From Caballeronia sp. dw_19 (GTDB taxonomy: Bacteria; Pseudomonadota; Gammaproteobacteria; Burkholderiales; Burkholderiaceae): a stretch of 64,000 nt of DNA. The notes beneath the pieces are model-generated. The model was given only the letters and a program-made list of their open reading frames with translations, was not told where the DNA came from and ran no database searches. Below, one piece after another: positions 44,124 to 54,163 of the stretch. The position numbers were made by a program, and so were the translations under genes. The stretch lies in NCBI RefSeq assembly GCF_018449515.1, contig NZ_JAAVUQ010000006.1:62001-126000 (forward strand), read 5' to 3'. How positions within the stretch are numbered: position 1 is the stretch's first letter; the number at the start of each line of letters is the position of its first letter.

Positions 44124-45014
44124 CTATTTCAGTCCGAACCCGAGCGTCCGCAAGGCGCTCACGAGCCGATCACGCCCGGATAGCGCCTCGGGACCCCGCA
44201 TGCGGCTTGAGGCCTGCGCGGTCCAGTCCAGTTCAGGCAACTGCTGCAGGCGCTGGAACGCGTTCATCGATGCATCATAGTCCGCCAGCGCTTCAACGGA
44301 TTCCTGCTGATAGCGCTCCAGATGCATGATCACGCGCTGAGGCAAGCGCGGCTTGATGTCCGTCTTGACCGCGGGGTCCGGATAGCCGATGGTCAGCCCG
44401 AACACCGCAAACGCTTCGGGCGGCAACCCCAATTCCGCTGCAACGTCCTCCGGCTTGTTGCGCATGCCCCCGATATAGCAGCAGCCCAGGCCCAGCGATT
44501 CGAGCGCCACGACCGCATTTTGCGCCGCGAAAGCCGCATCGGCCACCGCGACAAGGAAAGCTTCGAGATAGTCGAGACCACCAGCATTCGTCCCGCCAGC
44601 ATCGGAGATACGGCGCAGACGCGACAGGTCCGCGATAAACACCAGCAGCAGGGGCGCCGCCGCCACGTGCTTCTGATTGCCCGCGCAAACGGAAAGGCGC
44701 TGCTTGCGGGCGGCATCGCGTACGGCCACCACGCTCCACGCCTGCAGGTTCGACGAACTGGCCGCGGACTGTGCCGCAGCCAGGACCGTCTGAAGAACAT
44801 CGGCCGGCAGCGGCTGGTCCGAATAGGCACGCACCGACCGGTGGCTCAGCAAGGTTTCGATCACATCGCTAACGGGCGTATCCGTCGCATTGGGCGTCGG
44901 CAACCACGAAGCGCCGTAGCGGTCGCGTAGCAGCGCATGCAGAGTTCCGGCGTCCGGTACGTCATCGCTCGTCGTAATGGGCTCAGTAATAGACTCAGTA
45001 ATCGGCTCACTCAT
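44124..45014 (-). CDS. Nitroreductase family FMN oxidoreductase
   Basis: This 296-residue protein has the NfsA/FRP-type nitroreductase fold: SHRSVRAYSDQPLPADVLQ near residue 57, AAQSAASSSNLQAWSVVAV (FMN phosphate site) near 80, and GLGCCYIGGMRNKPEDVA near 180. The first 45 residues, including a repetitive SEPITESITEPIT stretch, are an unusual extension of low complexity. Such flavoproteins reduce nitroaromatics, quinones or flavins with NADPH. It is about 200 nt upstream of the next minus-strand gene's start region and appears to be transcribed alone. Confidence 0.9.
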   Translation of the reverse strand: MSEPITESITEPITTSDDVPDAGTLHALLRDRYGASWLPTPNATDTPVSDVIETLLSHRSVRAYSDQPLPADVLQTVLAAAQSAASSSNLQAWSVVAVRDAARKQRLSVCAGNQKHVAAAPLLLVFIADLSRLRRISDAGGTNAGGLDYLEAFLVAVADAAFAAQNAVVALESLGLGCCYIGGMRNKPEDVAAELGLPPEAFAVFGLTIGYPDPAVKTDIKPRLPQRVIMHLERYQQESVEALADYDASMNAFQRLQQLPELDWTAQASSRMRGPEALSGRDRLVSALRTLGFGLK

Positions 45015-45211
45015 GTTCAGCCTTTCTCGTCAAAAGTTCGGTGGTGGGAACAATCACAGCAGGCGACGATATCACCATCGCGCCACCGCAGCAGACGCAG
45101 CGCGCAGGTCTGCCCTCTTATGAATCAGGCTCGCGCTTGCGGGAACCGCTGCTAACAGCCCTCGGCGCTCGTCAGCCCGACGGGACAACCCAATGCCACC
45201 ACAAGGGGCGG

Positions 45212-46087
45212 CTATTTCTGCGCGGTCAGCTTGTCCTGCGTGTTGGTTTCGAAGTCGGCGGCGTCATGGCGCTCATGCAATTGACTTGAAAGCTCCCCAA
45301 ATACGCGGTTAACCATGCGTCCACGCCGCGCGGCCGGGCGTTCCCCGATCGCATCCGCCCAGCGTTGAACATGCTTGTAGTCCTGCACCGCCAGAAACTC
45401 GGCCGCCCCGTAAAGCCAGCCCTTTGCCAAGCCACCATACCAGGGCCAGACGGCCATGTCGGCGATGGTGTACTCACTGCCCGCCAGGTATTCGTTGACC
45501 GCGAGTTGCTTGTCGAGCACGTCGAGCTGACGCTTCGTTTCCATCGCGAACCGGTCGATCGCATATTCGATCTTCGTCGGGGCGTAGGCATAGAAATGGC
45601 CGAAGCCTCCGCCCAGATAGGGTGCGCTTCCCATCTGCCAGAACAGCCATGACAGGCACTCGGCGCGCGCGCCGGCCTCGGTCGGCAGAAAAGCCCCGAA
45701 TTTTTCGGCAAGGTATAGCAGAATCGCGCCGGACTCGAAGACCCGGATCGGCTTCGGGCCGCTGCGATCCAGCAGCGCGGGAATCTTGGAATTCGGATTC
45801 ACCGCCACGAAGCCGCTACCGAACTGTTCACCCTCGCCGATCTTGATCAACCAGGCGTCGTACTCCGCGCCGCTGTGCCCGAGCGCCAACAGTTCCTCAA
45901 GCATCACCGTGACCTTCACGCCGTTCGGTGTTGCCAACGAGTAGAGCTGGAGAGGATGGCGGCCAACGGGCAGGTCTTTGTCGTGCGTCGGCCCCGCGAT
46001 CGGGCGGTTGATGTTCGCGAAGCGGCCGCCGCTATCCTTGTTCCAGGTCCAAACTTTCGGCGGCTCGTAATCGGACGAATTGCTCAT
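45212..46087 (-). CDS. yghU: Glutathione S-transferase, YghU-type disulfide reductase
   Basis: This 291-residue protein matches E. coli YghU (288 residues) in length and order. An N-terminal extension (YEPPKVWTWNKDSGGRFANINRPIAGPTH) precedes the thioredoxin-like domain (LATPNGVKVTVMLEELLALG, NSKIPALLDRSG, FESGAILLYLAEKFG) and a helical C-terminal domain. YghU binds two glutathione molecules and reduces disulfides rather than conjugating glutathione. AGGAG precedes the ATG at 46087; a longer frame upstream is not conserved-looking. It probably serves redox stress defence. Confidence 0.88.
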   Translation of the reverse strand: MSNSSDYEPPKVWTWNKDSGGRFANINRPIAGPTHDKDLPVGRHPLQLYSLATPNGVKVTVMLEELLALGHSGAEYDAWLIKIGEGEQFGSGFVAVNPNSKIPALLDRSGPKPIRVFESGAILLYLAEKFGAFLPTEAGARAECLSWLFWQMGSAPYLGGGFGHFYAYAPTKIEYAIDRFAMETKRQLDVLDKQLAVNEYLAGSEYTIADMAVWPWYGGLAKGWLYGAAEFLAVQDYKHVQRWADAIGERPAARRGRMVNRVFGELSSQLHERHDAADFETNTQDKLTAQK

Positions 46088-46350
46088 GCTCAATGCTCCT
46101 AGCGTCATGGATGATAGGTATCTCGATGCGAGATTAACAAATTGACGAGAGATGTGCCCGCCACGCCCTGCCGCCAGGGTGCGTACGATCGCCAAAGGAC
46201 CGACGAATTGCGCTCCCGGAACCCATCGGCCAATCGCTGGCCGATTTTGCTCATCGGCAGCATAACCAGTGCCAGGCATATCGATCTCGTTGGCGCTTGG
46301 GTCCTTACTGCGACAAAACCTCCTTTCCGCCCATGCGCCTTTTACCAGCG

Positions 46351-47946
46351 TTATTCAACATGAGGAGGTGTTTCAAAAGAATGAAACGGCACGGGGCTAG
46401 GCAATGTCCACTCCAGACCTTCGGCACCGTCCCACGGCTTCGCGTCGGCCCGTACCTGCCCGGTCCCTCGGTAGGTAGGCAACGCTACCCAGAACAGGAA
46501 GTAGACCTGCAAAAGACCGAAACCGAATGCACCGATCGTCGCGATCTGGTTGAAGTCCGTGAACTGCGCGGGGTAGTCGGCATAGCGTCGCGGCATGCCG
46601 GCCAGTCCCAGGAAATGCATCGGAAAGAACGTGACGTTGAAGAAGATCATCGATCCCCAGAAATGAATCTTCCCGCGCAGTTCGTTATACATGTAGCCGG
46701 TCCATTTCGGCACCCAGTAGTACCAGCCGGCAAAGATACTAAAGAGCGAACCCGCCACCATCACATAGTGAAAGTGCGCAATGATGTAGTAGGTGCCATG
46801 CAAGGCCACATTCAACGGCGCCATGGCGAGCGTCACGCCGGTCAGTCCCCCTACGACAAACACAAAGATAAACCCCATCGCAAAGAGCATGGGCGTTTCG
46901 AAGGTGAGCGAACCGCGCCACATCGTTGCGATCCAGTTGAACACCTTCACGCCAGTCGGGACAGCGATCGTCATGGTTGCGTACATGAAGAACAGTTGGC
47001 CGGTCACGGGCATGCCCGTCACGAACATATGATGCGCCCAGACCATGAAGGAGAGAATGCCGATGGATGATGTGGCATACACCATCGAGGCATAGCCGAA
47101 CAACGGCTTGCGGGAGAACGCCGGAATCACTTGAGACACCATCCCGAAGCCCGGCAGGATCATGACGTAGACCTCGGGGTGACCGAAGAACCAGAAAATG
47201 TGCTGGTACAGGACCGGATCGCCGCCGCCCGCCGCGTTGAAAAACGACGTGCCGAAGTGCCGGTCAAACAGCAGCATGGTCACCGCGCCAGCCAGCACGG
47301 GCATGATTGCGATCAGCAAAAACGCGGTAATGAGCCATGTCCACGCGAACATCGGCATCTTCATCAAGGTCATGCCGGGCGCACGCATGTTGAGGATCGT
47401 TACGATGATATTGATTGCGCCCATGATCGAGGACGCGCCGGCCAGATGAATGGCGAAGATCGACAGGTCCATCCCGGGTCCCATCTGCGTGGAAAGCGGC
47501 GCATACATGGTCCACCCTGCGGCCGGCGCGCCGCCGGGTACCCAGAACGAGCCGATCAACAACACGCTGGACACAGGCAGGAGCCAGAAGCTCAAATTGT
47601 TCATCCGGGCGAACGCCATGTCGGATGCCCCGATCTGCAGCGGAATCATCCAGTTGGCGAGGCCGACGAAAGCGGGCATGACCGCCCCGAAGATCATGAT
47701 GAGCCCATGCTCGGTCGACAACTGGTTGAAGAACTCCGGCCGCATGATCTGGAGACCGGGCTCGAATAATTCCGCGCGAATCATCAGCGCCATCACACCA
47801 CCGATCATCAGGTTGGTGATCGAGAGCAGGAGATATAGCGTGCCAATGTCCTTGTGATTGGTCGCGAATAACCATCGACGCCAACCGACGGGAATATCGT
47901 GAGAATCGTGGTGTTCAACAACGGTATCGGAGGTCATATCACTCAT
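46351..47946 (-). CDS. ctaD: Cytochrome c oxidase subunit I
   Basis: This 531-residue heme-copper oxidase subunit I has about 12 helices. Low-spin heme ligands are H80 ([10 protein letters not shown]) and H393. CuB ligands are H256 (FGHPEVY, with cross-linked Y260 and proton-channel E258), H305 and H306 (WAHHMF). H391 (AHFHYVM) binds the high-spin heme. This is the A1-type aa3 oxidase that reduces oxygen to water while pumping protons. Subunit II, subunit III and assembly genes are not adjacent, so partners must come from elsewhere. Neighbouring genes are unrelated. The 263 nt downstream hold no recognised gene. Confidence 0.95.
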   Translation of the reverse strand: MSDMTSDTVVEHHDSHDIPVGWRRWLFATNHKDIGTLYLLLSITNLMIGGVMALMIRAELFEPGLQIMRPEFFNQLSTEHGLIMIFGAVMPAFVGLANWMIPLQIGASDMAFARMNNLSFWLLPVSSVLLIGSFWVPGGAPAAGWTMYAPLSTQMGPGMDLSIFAIHLAGASSIMGAINIIVTILNMRAPGMTLMKMPMFAWTWLITAFLLIAIMPVLAGAVTMLLFDRHFGTSFFNAAGGGDPVLYQHIFWFFGHPEVYVMILPGFGMVSQVIPAFSRKPLFGYASMVYATSSIGILSFMVWAHHMFVTGMPVTGQLFFMYATMTIAVPTGVKVFNWIATMWRGSLTFETPMLFAMGFIFVFVVGGLTGVTLAMAPLNVALHGTYYIIAHFHYVMVAGSLFSIFAGWYYWVPKWTGYMYNELRGKIHFWGSMIFFNVTFFPMHFLGLAGMPRRYADYPAQFTDFNQIATIGAFGFGLLQVYFLFWVALPTYRGTGQVRADAKPWDGAEGLEWTLPSPVPFHSFETPPHVE

Positions 47947-48038
47947 TTTTATTCATGATCCAGAGTTGGCTAAACAATCGGGAGTGCTTTGCAAATAGAC
48001 GCTGAACCCGACTATTCGTGTTGATTTGAATGTTGGCG

Positions 48039-48371
48039 CTAGCGACCAAGCAACGCTGCACAAGCGACGAGCGCATCGCTGCCGGAAAGACGGCGAGAGA
48101 GTTCCGGGGGAATGACAAGCGGCAAGCGCAGCGTCGCATTCACCCATCCGATCCGGTGCGCGAGCCACTTCGCCGGGAGAGGATTCGTGTCGGCTTTGAA
48201 CGTGAGCGTTGGCCCTTCCCCTGTTGTCGACGCAACCACGATCGCGCTCGTACCCGCGTCCACATGGCGATCGATGAGCCGTTCGAGTGCGGGGAAATCG
48301 ATCTTCTCATCGGCGGTCATCGGCGTGAGCAACGCCACGATTGATCCCTGCAACAATGACGCGTCTGTCAT
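48039..48371 (-). pseudogene. dapA-like gene with large in-frame internal deletion
   Basis: The 110-codon frame joins the first ~60 residues of a dihydrodipicolinate synthase (GSIVALLTPMTADEKIDFPA, then STTGEGPTLTF) directly to the last ~45 (TNPLPAKWLAHRIGWVNATL, RLPLVIPP). The middle ~180 residues, including the Schiff-base lysine and catalytic tyrosine, are absent, and the frame is kept across the junction. A normal DapA is about 290 residues. The start overlaps the stop codon of the aminotransferase by 4 nt, as in an operon. The product cannot be an active aldolase. Confidence 0.8.
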
Positions 48372-49609
48372 GGCAATTGCTCCGCCCGCGTAATCTGATT
48401 CGATGCCTCAACGCGCTCCCACCGGATACAGCGTGCGAGACGCCGGATGCCCTCGCCAATCTGCTCGACCGATGCACTGGCAAACGACAACCGCAAACGC
48501 GTGCGCTCTGGATGCCCGGCGTAAAACGGTGCGCCGGGCACGTAAGCCACGCCGTGCTCATCTATCGCGTTGCGCAGCATGGCCGTTGTGTCCACAAACG
48601 GAAGATCGGCCCAATAGAACATGCCGCCCTCGGGATGCATCGCATTGAATGGCGTACCGCTCAGTTCCGCCTTGATCGCGCGCTGCATTGCGCGGGCCTG
48701 ATTTTCATAGAAGCGCCGCATGCGGCTGAGCGAAGGCTCGAGCGACCCCGCATTCAGGTAGTGGAAGGCAACAAGTTGCGACAGAGTCGAGGCGTGGGTG
48801 TCGCCCAGTTGCTTCGCGACGACCACATGGCGCAAGAGTTCCGATGGCGCTGAGAGCCATGCGAGCCGAAGCCCGGGCGCAAGTATTTTCGAAAAGCTCG
48901 CCAGATGAACTACCCATTGACGCTCTTCGTCATTGGCCAGCGCAAATAGCGACGGCGGAGGGGGTTCATGGAAATAAAGCTCCCCGTAGGCATCGTCTTC
49001 GACAATGAAAAAACGGTGAGTCTTCGCCAGCGCCAGCACCTGCTTGCGGCGCCGTAAAGACATCACATAGCCCGTCGGATTGGCAAAGTTCGGAATCAGA
49101 TACAGCAACTTTGGCCGATGCCGCACGAGCATCGCTTCCAATTCGTCCACCCTCACCCCTTCGTGATCGGTCAGCACGGGCAGCACGTCAGCGCCTTGAA
49201 ACTGGAAGGCTTGCAGCGCGCCCAGATAGGTCGGTGCCTCAACCACTACCCGGTCACCGGGATCTATCAGCACGCGTGTGATCAGATCGATCGCCTGTTG
49301 AGACCCCGTGGTAATGAGAAGATCCGATGCGTCGAGCTTCATGCCCTTCGTCTTCGCACGCTGGGCAATCAATTCCCTGAGCGGCTCATACCCTTCGCTA
49401 TTGCCATACTGAAACGCAGTCGCAAGCGACGAGATAAGTGCACGCTCGGTGGCGCCGCGCAGCCCGTTCAGATCGAGTGCGGCGGGGCTTGGGAAACCGC
49501 CGGCGAGCGAAATGACATCGGGTCTGGACAACAACGAAAACAACTCGCGAATAGCCGATGGTTGAACGCGACGGGTCGCACTCGCATACGATGAAGTTTC
49601 GATAGTCAA
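48368..49609 (-). CDS. PLP aminotransferase, 2-aminoadipate/aromatic transaminase-like
   Basis: This 413-residue class I/II aminotransferase resembles the LysN/2-aminoadipate group. The start (RPDVISLAGGFPSPAALD) is typical, followed by TTGSQQAIDLI, PNFANPTG for cofactor and substrate binding, EDDAYGELYF, and the PLP lysine in LASFSKILAPGLRLAW. It carries no DNA-binding domain. It is divergent from a MocR-type regulator (49818), which commonly controls such a neighbour, and is followed by the deleted dapA-like gene in a 4-nt overlap. I infer a former small operon for lysine- or amino-acid-related conversion. Confidence 0.88.
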   Translation of the reverse strand: MTIETSSYASATRRVQPSAIRELFSLLSRPDVISLAGGFPSPAALDLNGLRGATERALISSLATAFQYGNSEGYEPLRELIAQRAKTKGMKLDASDLLITTGSQQAIDLITRVLIDPGDRVVVEAPTYLGALQAFQFQGADVLPVLTDHEGVRVDELEAMLVRHRPKLLYLIPNFANPTGYVMSLRRRKQVLALAKTHRFFIVEDDAYGELYFHEPPPPSLFALANDEERQWVVHLASFSKILAPGLRLAWLSAPSELLRHVVVAKQLGDTHASTLSQLVAFHYLNAGSLEPSLSRMRRFYENQARAMQRAIKAELSGTPFNAMHPEGGMFYWADLPFVDTTAMLRNAIDEHGVAYVPGAPFYAGHPERTRLRLSFASASVEQIGEGIRRLARCIRWERVEASNQITRAEQLP

Positions 49610-49817
49610 TTCGAGCTAGCTTCCAATAACCGCGTACAAAATGATTGGGGACGGCGGACAATCAGCCACAATGGCGTCACGCGACGACGCTTTCCTTCTG
49701 ATACGAAGCATAAGAAAATGGCAGGCATTGCCATAGCAGCAGATGACGATTTTTTAACGAAGCAGTTGGGTGGTGTAGGAACAAGCGCAGGAACAAACGC
49801 AGGGACATTGAGAGCCG

Positions 49818-51245
49818 ATGAACAGATACGAAATACTGGCCAACGCAATGGCGGCTGAAATTCGCTCGGGCAGCATCGCGGTCGGCTCGCGCATGCCCTC
49901 GCTGCGCCAGATCATCGCGCAACACGGCGTGAGTCAATCCACGGTGTTTCGTGCGTACTACCTGCTTGAGGAATGGGGCCTGGTGCGCGCGCAGGAACGC
50001 TCCGGTTATTACGTGGCGCCCGGCGCGAGTGTCACCGCCGCACGAACGCCTCGTACGGCGGCCCTTGCCGAATCGCGCAAGGTCGACATCAGTGACCTGG
50101 TGTTTTCCGTGCTGGACGCGGCAAAAACGCCGGGCATCGTGCCGCTGGGTTCCGCCTTCCCTTCCCCTCTTCTTTTCCCGCTACCGCGTCTTGCGAAGTC
50201 GCTCGCACAAGCCTCGCGGCTGCTCAGCCCGTGGAGCACCGTGGTCGATTTGCCACCGGGCAATGAACACCTGCGCCGCCAGATCGCCATGCGTTACATG
50301 GGCATGGGTATATCGCAGCCCATCGAGGAGATCGTCATTACCAACGGCGCGCTGGAGGCATTGAACCTGTGCCTGATGGCGGTCACCCGGCCTGGCGACG
50401 TGGTCGCCGTCGAGTCTCCCGGTTTCTACGCCGCGCTTCAGGCCATTGAACGGCTGGACTTGCGGGCCGTCGAAATTCCGGTCGATCCGGTGACCGGCCT
50501 CGATCTCGACGCACTCGCCGACGCCTTGAAGAAGCATCCAATCCGCGCGTGCTGGTTCATGACGAACTTTCAAAACCCGACCGGGGTGACGCTCTCGCTT
50601 GAGAAGAAAAAGGCCCTCGTCGAATTGCTCGCGCAGCACGAAGTACCGTTGATCGAAGACGACGTCTACGGCGAGTTGCACTTTCAGCCCGAGTATCCGT
50701 TGCCGGCATTGGCGTTCGATAAACACGGACTCGTGATGCACTGCAGTTCGTTTTCGAAGACGCTCGCGCCGGGGTACAGAATCGGGTGGACATCGGCAGG
50801 ACGGTTCACCGACAAAGTCCAGCGGCTGAAATTGATGACGACGCTGTCGGCCAGCATTCCGGTACAGGCCGGTATGGCCGACTATCTTCAGCATGGGGGC
50901 TACGACAAGCACCTTCGAAAATTGCGCGCCGCATTGAGCCAGCAACTCGGGGAAATGGATAACGCTATCCGGCGCTGGCTACCCCTCGGGGTGCGTCGCA
51001 CGCATCCGAGCGGCGGGTATTTTCTCTGGCTCGAACTTCCCGAAGCGATCGACGCAATGGAACTGCACCGCCTTGCAATCGAACAAGGCATCAGTCTTGC
51101 CCCGGGCCCGATCTTTTCTGCCACGCACGCATTCGAGCATTATGTGCGGCTTAACTTTGGTCATCCGTGGAGTCCCAGGATCGACGACGCTATTCGCGTA
51201 CTGGGCGAGTTACTTGCGCGGCCGTCGGTGCGTGCCAAATTGTGA
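49818..51245 (+). CDS. MocR/PdxR-type GntR regulator with aminotransferase domain
   Basis: This 475-residue protein fuses a GntR winged helix (residues 1-70: LANAMAAEIRSGSIAVGSRMP, then QSTVFRAYYLLEEWGLV) to a type I aminotransferase-like domain. That domain contains TNGALEALNLCL, TNFQNPTG, EDDVYGELHF and the PLP lysine in CSSFSKTLAPGYRIGW. MocR proteins use PLP and an amine as effector and usually regulate a divergent neighbour. Here that neighbour is the aminotransferase at 48368-49609. The 208-nt spacer should hold both promoters. Confidence 0.9.
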   Translation: MNRYEILANAMAAEIRSGSIAVGSRMPSLRQIIAQHGVSQSTVFRAYYLLEEWGLVRAQERSGYYVAPGASVTAARTPRTAALAESRKVDISDLVFSVLDAAKTPGIVPLGSAFPSPLLFPLPRLAKSLAQASRLLSPWSTVVDLPPGNEHLRRQIAMRYMGMGISQPIEEIVITNGALEALNLCLMAVTRPGDVVAVESPGFYAALQAIERLDLRAVEIPVDPVTGLDLDALADALKKHPIRACWFMTNFQNPTGVTLSLEKKKALVELLAQHEVPLIEDDVYGELHFQPEYPLPALAFDKHGLVMHCSSFSKTLAPGYRIGWTSAGRFTDKVQRLKLMTTLSASIPVQAGMADYLQHGGYDKHLRKLRAALSQQLGEMDNAIRRWLPLGVRRTHPSGGYFLWLELPEAIDAMELHRLAIEQGISLAPGPIFSATHAFEHYVRLNFGHPWSPRIDDAIRVLGELLARPSVRAKL

Positions 51246-51295
51246 GGCTGCTCTAGCCGGCGGAAACCAGAAGTGGTCTGTTGCAGTCAAAAAAC

Positions 51296-51484
51296 TCAGT
51301 GCGCCACGGCTGTCGCAAGCCGTGCAAGACAGAATAGAATCGCACCAAAACCCCCAGCCAGTCCGATTGCCACCACCGGTAGCAATGGCAGTTTTATCGC
51401 CGCTATATCGGCTTGATGCGACGCCCCTTTGCGGACGCCAAAAAAGCTCCACAGTACGATTCTCAGCATTCTCAGAAAAGTCAT
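51296..51484 (-). CDS. DUF2970 family small membrane protein
   Basis: This 62-residue protein has the DUF2970 layout: a short amphipathic start (RIVLWSFFGVRKGASHQADIA) followed by one C-terminal transmembrane helix (LPVVAIGLAGGFGAILFCLA). Members are widespread in beta-proteobacteria and of unknown function. It converges on the MocR gene. Confidence 0.8.
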   Translation of the reverse strand: MTFLRMLRIVLWSFFGVRKGASHQADIAAIKLPLLPVVAIGLAGGFGAILFCLARLATAVAH

Positions 51485-51848
51485 GACTCACCTCTCGCTG
51501 TTGATCAACGGCAAAACATTTTCATTGATTCCATCATAGAGGGGTCGAGGCGCGGGAAACAGCAGCAGTTGGGCGAAGTTTTATGGCAGCAGTCAAATTA
51601 ATCCGATCTTCGAAATTCATTCCCGCCGCGATCTGCTGCCCTGTATCCGGCGCCATCTGCTTCTTGTACCGGGCGCGTGACTCCCTTACCTTGAGGCACG
51701 GCCCTGGGTCAGGGCGATTTACGTAAAGGCCGGCTCATGAGCACCCCTGTTGCTCCTCGCGCTGCCACTGAAAACCACTGAAAACCACTGAAAACATCAA
51801 CGCGGTCCCATCGGCTCCAATCGACTGGGTCGCAAGATCGTCCTGACA
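51485..51848. promoter_or_regulatory. Divergent spacer upstream of the sulfite reductase gene
   Basis: These 364 nt separate the DUF2970 start (-) from the sulfite reductase start (+). They should hold both promoters. The only marked structure is the 10-bp tandem repeat at 51765-51794. No small gene is apparent. Confidence 0.5.
51765..51794. repeat. 10-bp tandem repeat, three exact copies
   Basis: The unit CCACTGAAAA occurs three times in a row, 55 nt before the sulfite reductase ATG. Its position in the 5' leader means that copy number changes could alter expression. Confidence 0.9.
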
Positions 51849-53651
51849 ATGTACCAATACACCGATTTCGACAGAACCTTCGTGCGCGGTCGAGCTGCGC
51901 AATTCCGCGACCAGATCGAGCGGTGGCAGACCGGCAAGCTGAGTGAAGATGATTTCCGTCCCCTGCGCCTGCAGAACGGCTGGTATGTCCAGCGCCATGC
52001 GCCGATGTTGCGCGTGGCCGTGCCGTACGGCGAATTATCAAGCGGCCAGCTTCGCGTGCTCGCCCGGGTAGCCCGTGAGTACGATGAACCCGAAGCGGAG
52101 GTATATCGGCTCGCATCAGAGGCGCAACGAAAGCTCGGCACCGTTCGTCTGCCCACCCACTACGCTCATTTCACCACGCGCACGAATGTCCAGTTCAACT
52201 GGATCCCGCTGTCAAAGGCGGCCGACGTGATGGACCTCCTGGCAAGCGTGGACATGCACGGCATCCAGACCAGCGGCAATTGCATCCGCAATATCTCTTG
52301 CGATGAACGGGCAGGCGTTGCACCCGATGAGGTCGCCGATCCCCGGCCCTTTGCGGAAATCATGCGCCAATGGACGACGCTGCACCCTGAATTCGCATTC
52401 CTGCCGCGCAAGTTCAAGATCGCCATTACCGGCGCGATCGAAGACCGTGCTGCCACGGACTGGCACGACGTAGGCCTCCATTTACTGCGCAACGATGCAG
52501 GGGAATTGGGCTTTCGTATTTCAGTCGGAGGCGGCATGGGCCGCACGCCTGTCATTGGAACCGTGCTGCGTGAGTTCCTGCCGTGGAACCAGATCATGAA
52601 TTACATCGAGGCGGTCGTGCGCGTCTACAACCGGTATGGCCGTCGCGACAACAAGTACAAGGCACGCATCAAGATTCTGGTGAAGGCCGAGGGCCAGCGT
52701 TATATCGATGATGTGGAGGAGGAATTTCGCCAGATCGTGGAACACGATGGCGGCCCGCATACCATCCCGCAAGGCGAATTAGACCGCGTAAGCGCGTCCT
52801 TTCTGCCGCCGACACTGCCAGAGCGGTTCGTGGAACGCGTGCATGCCAGATCCGGGGACGCTCTTGATACGCTAAAGGAAAAAGCCGCACAACACCCGCT
52901 GTTTGAACGCTGGCTGCAGCGTAACGTCGCCCTGCATAAAGACCCGTCGATGCGCATCGTCACGCTCTCGTTCAAGCGGCTGCTTCAGGCGCCAGGCGAC
53001 GCCTCGGCGGATCAACTCGAACTGGTGGCGGGACTCTGCGATCGCTTTTCCGCAGGCGAAGCGCGGGTCACGCATACGCAGAACCTCGTGCTCCCGTGGG
53101 TCCATGTCGACGACCTGTTCGCGCTTTGGGAAGCAGCACGCAACGCGGGACTGGCAAGCGCGAATGTGCATCTGCTCACCGACATGATCGCCTGTCCCGG
53201 GGGCGACTTTTGCGCCTTGGCGAACGCACGCTCAATCCCGGTCGCCGAAGCAATCACCGAGCGTTATCAGGATCTCGACGAACTCAATGACATCGGCCCA
53301 ATCGATCTTCATATCAGTGGCTGCATCAACTCGTGCGGTCATCATCATAGCGGCCATATCGGTATTCTCGGCGTCGATAAGGACGGCAAGGAATGGTATC
53401 AGGTCACGCTCGGCGGATCGGACGGCTCAGCCACGAGCGGTGCCGCGCAACCGGGCAAAGTGATCGGGCCGTCTTTTTCAGCGCCGGAAGTGCCCGAAGT
53501 CATCGAGTCGGTCCTGACGACCTACCTGGCCATCAGGCAAAGCGCCGGCATAAGGCAAGAGCACTTCATCGAGACGGTAAGGCGCGTTGGACTCGATCCC
53601 TTCAAGGCGGCCGCAAACAATGTGCGCACGAGCGGGGAGCGAGTCGCATGA
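51849..53651 (+). CDS. cysI: Sulfite/nitrite reductase hemoprotein
   Basis: This 600-residue protein contains the siroheme/[4Fe-4S] ligands C449 and C455 (CPGGDFC) and C492 and C496 (CINSC), followed by GHHHSGHIG. Two ferredoxin-like half-domains (TTRTNVQFNWI and VTHTQNLVLPWV) show the internal duplication of the family. It reduces sulfite to sulfide in cysteine synthesis, in the cytoplasm. It is coupled to the DUF934 gene by a 4-nt overlap, the usual Burkholderiales order, but the cysH, cysD and cysN genes that often follow are absent here. A second locus elsewhere may supply those, or this may be an extra copy. Nitrite reductase cannot be excluded. Confidence 0.92.
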   Translation: MYQYTDFDRTFVRGRAAQFRDQIERWQTGKLSEDDFRPLRLQNGWYVQRHAPMLRVAVPYGELSSGQLRVLARVAREYDEPEAEVYRLASEAQRKLGTVRLPTHYAHFTTRTNVQFNWIPLSKAADVMDLLASVDMHGIQTSGNCIRNISCDERAGVAPDEVADPRPFAEIMRQWTTLHPEFAFLPRKFKIAITGAIEDRAATDWHDVGLHLLRNDAGELGFRISVGGGMGRTPVIGTVLREFLPWNQIMNYIEAVVRVYNRYGRRDNKYKARIKILVKAEGQRYIDDVEEEFRQIVEHDGGPHTIPQGELDRVSASFLPPTLPERFVERVHARSGDALDTLKEKAAQHPLFERWLQRNVALHKDPSMRIVTLSFKRLLQAPGDASADQLELVAGLCDRFSAGEARVTHTQNLVLPWVHVDDLFALWEAARNAGLASANVHLLTDMIACPGGDFCALANARSIPVAEAITERYQDLDELNDIGPIDLHISGCINSCGHHHSGHIGILGVDKDGKEWYQVTLGGSDGSATSGAAQPGKVIGPSFSAPEVPEVIESVLTTYLAIRQSAGIRQEHFIETVRRVGLDPFKAAANNVRTSGERVA

Positions 53652-54058
53652 CGGATACCGCGCACATCAGGCTTCTTACAACGCTAGAGCATTCGCTGGA
53701 CTCAGGCCAACGGGTTGTATCGCTCGCCAATGACGAAGATCCCTTGACGTTGAAAGGCCGACTTGACGGGGTCGGACGTATCGAACTGCACTTCCCTCAC
53801 TTCACCGACGGGCGTGCTTATAGCCAGGCGTATCTGCTTCGCCGCCGGCTCGGTTTCAAAGGTGATGTGAGAGCGACCGGCGATGTCCTGATCGACCAGC
53901 TCATTCAGATGGAACGCACGGGGTTCTCCAGCGCGGTATTGAAAGAAGGCGTGGATCCCGCCGACGCCCAGCGTCAATTCGAGCGGTTCCCTGCGTTCTA
54001 CCAAAGTGATGTCTTGAATGAAACGACGGCACTTCGTCGTAATGCTCAGGAAAACTAA
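53648..54058 (+). CDS. DUF934 family protein (sulfur assimilation associated)
   Basis: This 136-residue protein has the DUF934 pattern IELHFPHFTDGRAYSQAYLLRRRLGFKGDVRATGDVL, followed by QLIQMERTGFSSAVL. The ATG at 53648 overlaps the sulfite reductase stop codon (ATGA). DUF934 genes almost always neighbour cysI, and a role in electron supply or assembly of the reductase is assumed, though not proven to my knowledge. Confidence 0.9.
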   Translation: MTDTAHIRLLTTLEHSLDSGQRVVSLANDEDPLTLKGRLDGVGRIELHFPHFTDGRAYSQAYLLRRRLGFKGDVRATGDVLIDQLIQMERTGFSSAVLKEGVDPADAQRQFERFPAFYQSDVLNETTALRRNAQEN

Positions 54059-54163
54059 AGCAAGCGAGGCCGCGCGATCAAACTGCAGTCGCGTTTCCTG
54101 CGTGATGCGCGCGGGCCGACCGTTTGCACGGACACGCCCGGTTCCTGCGCAATCTTCGTATTG

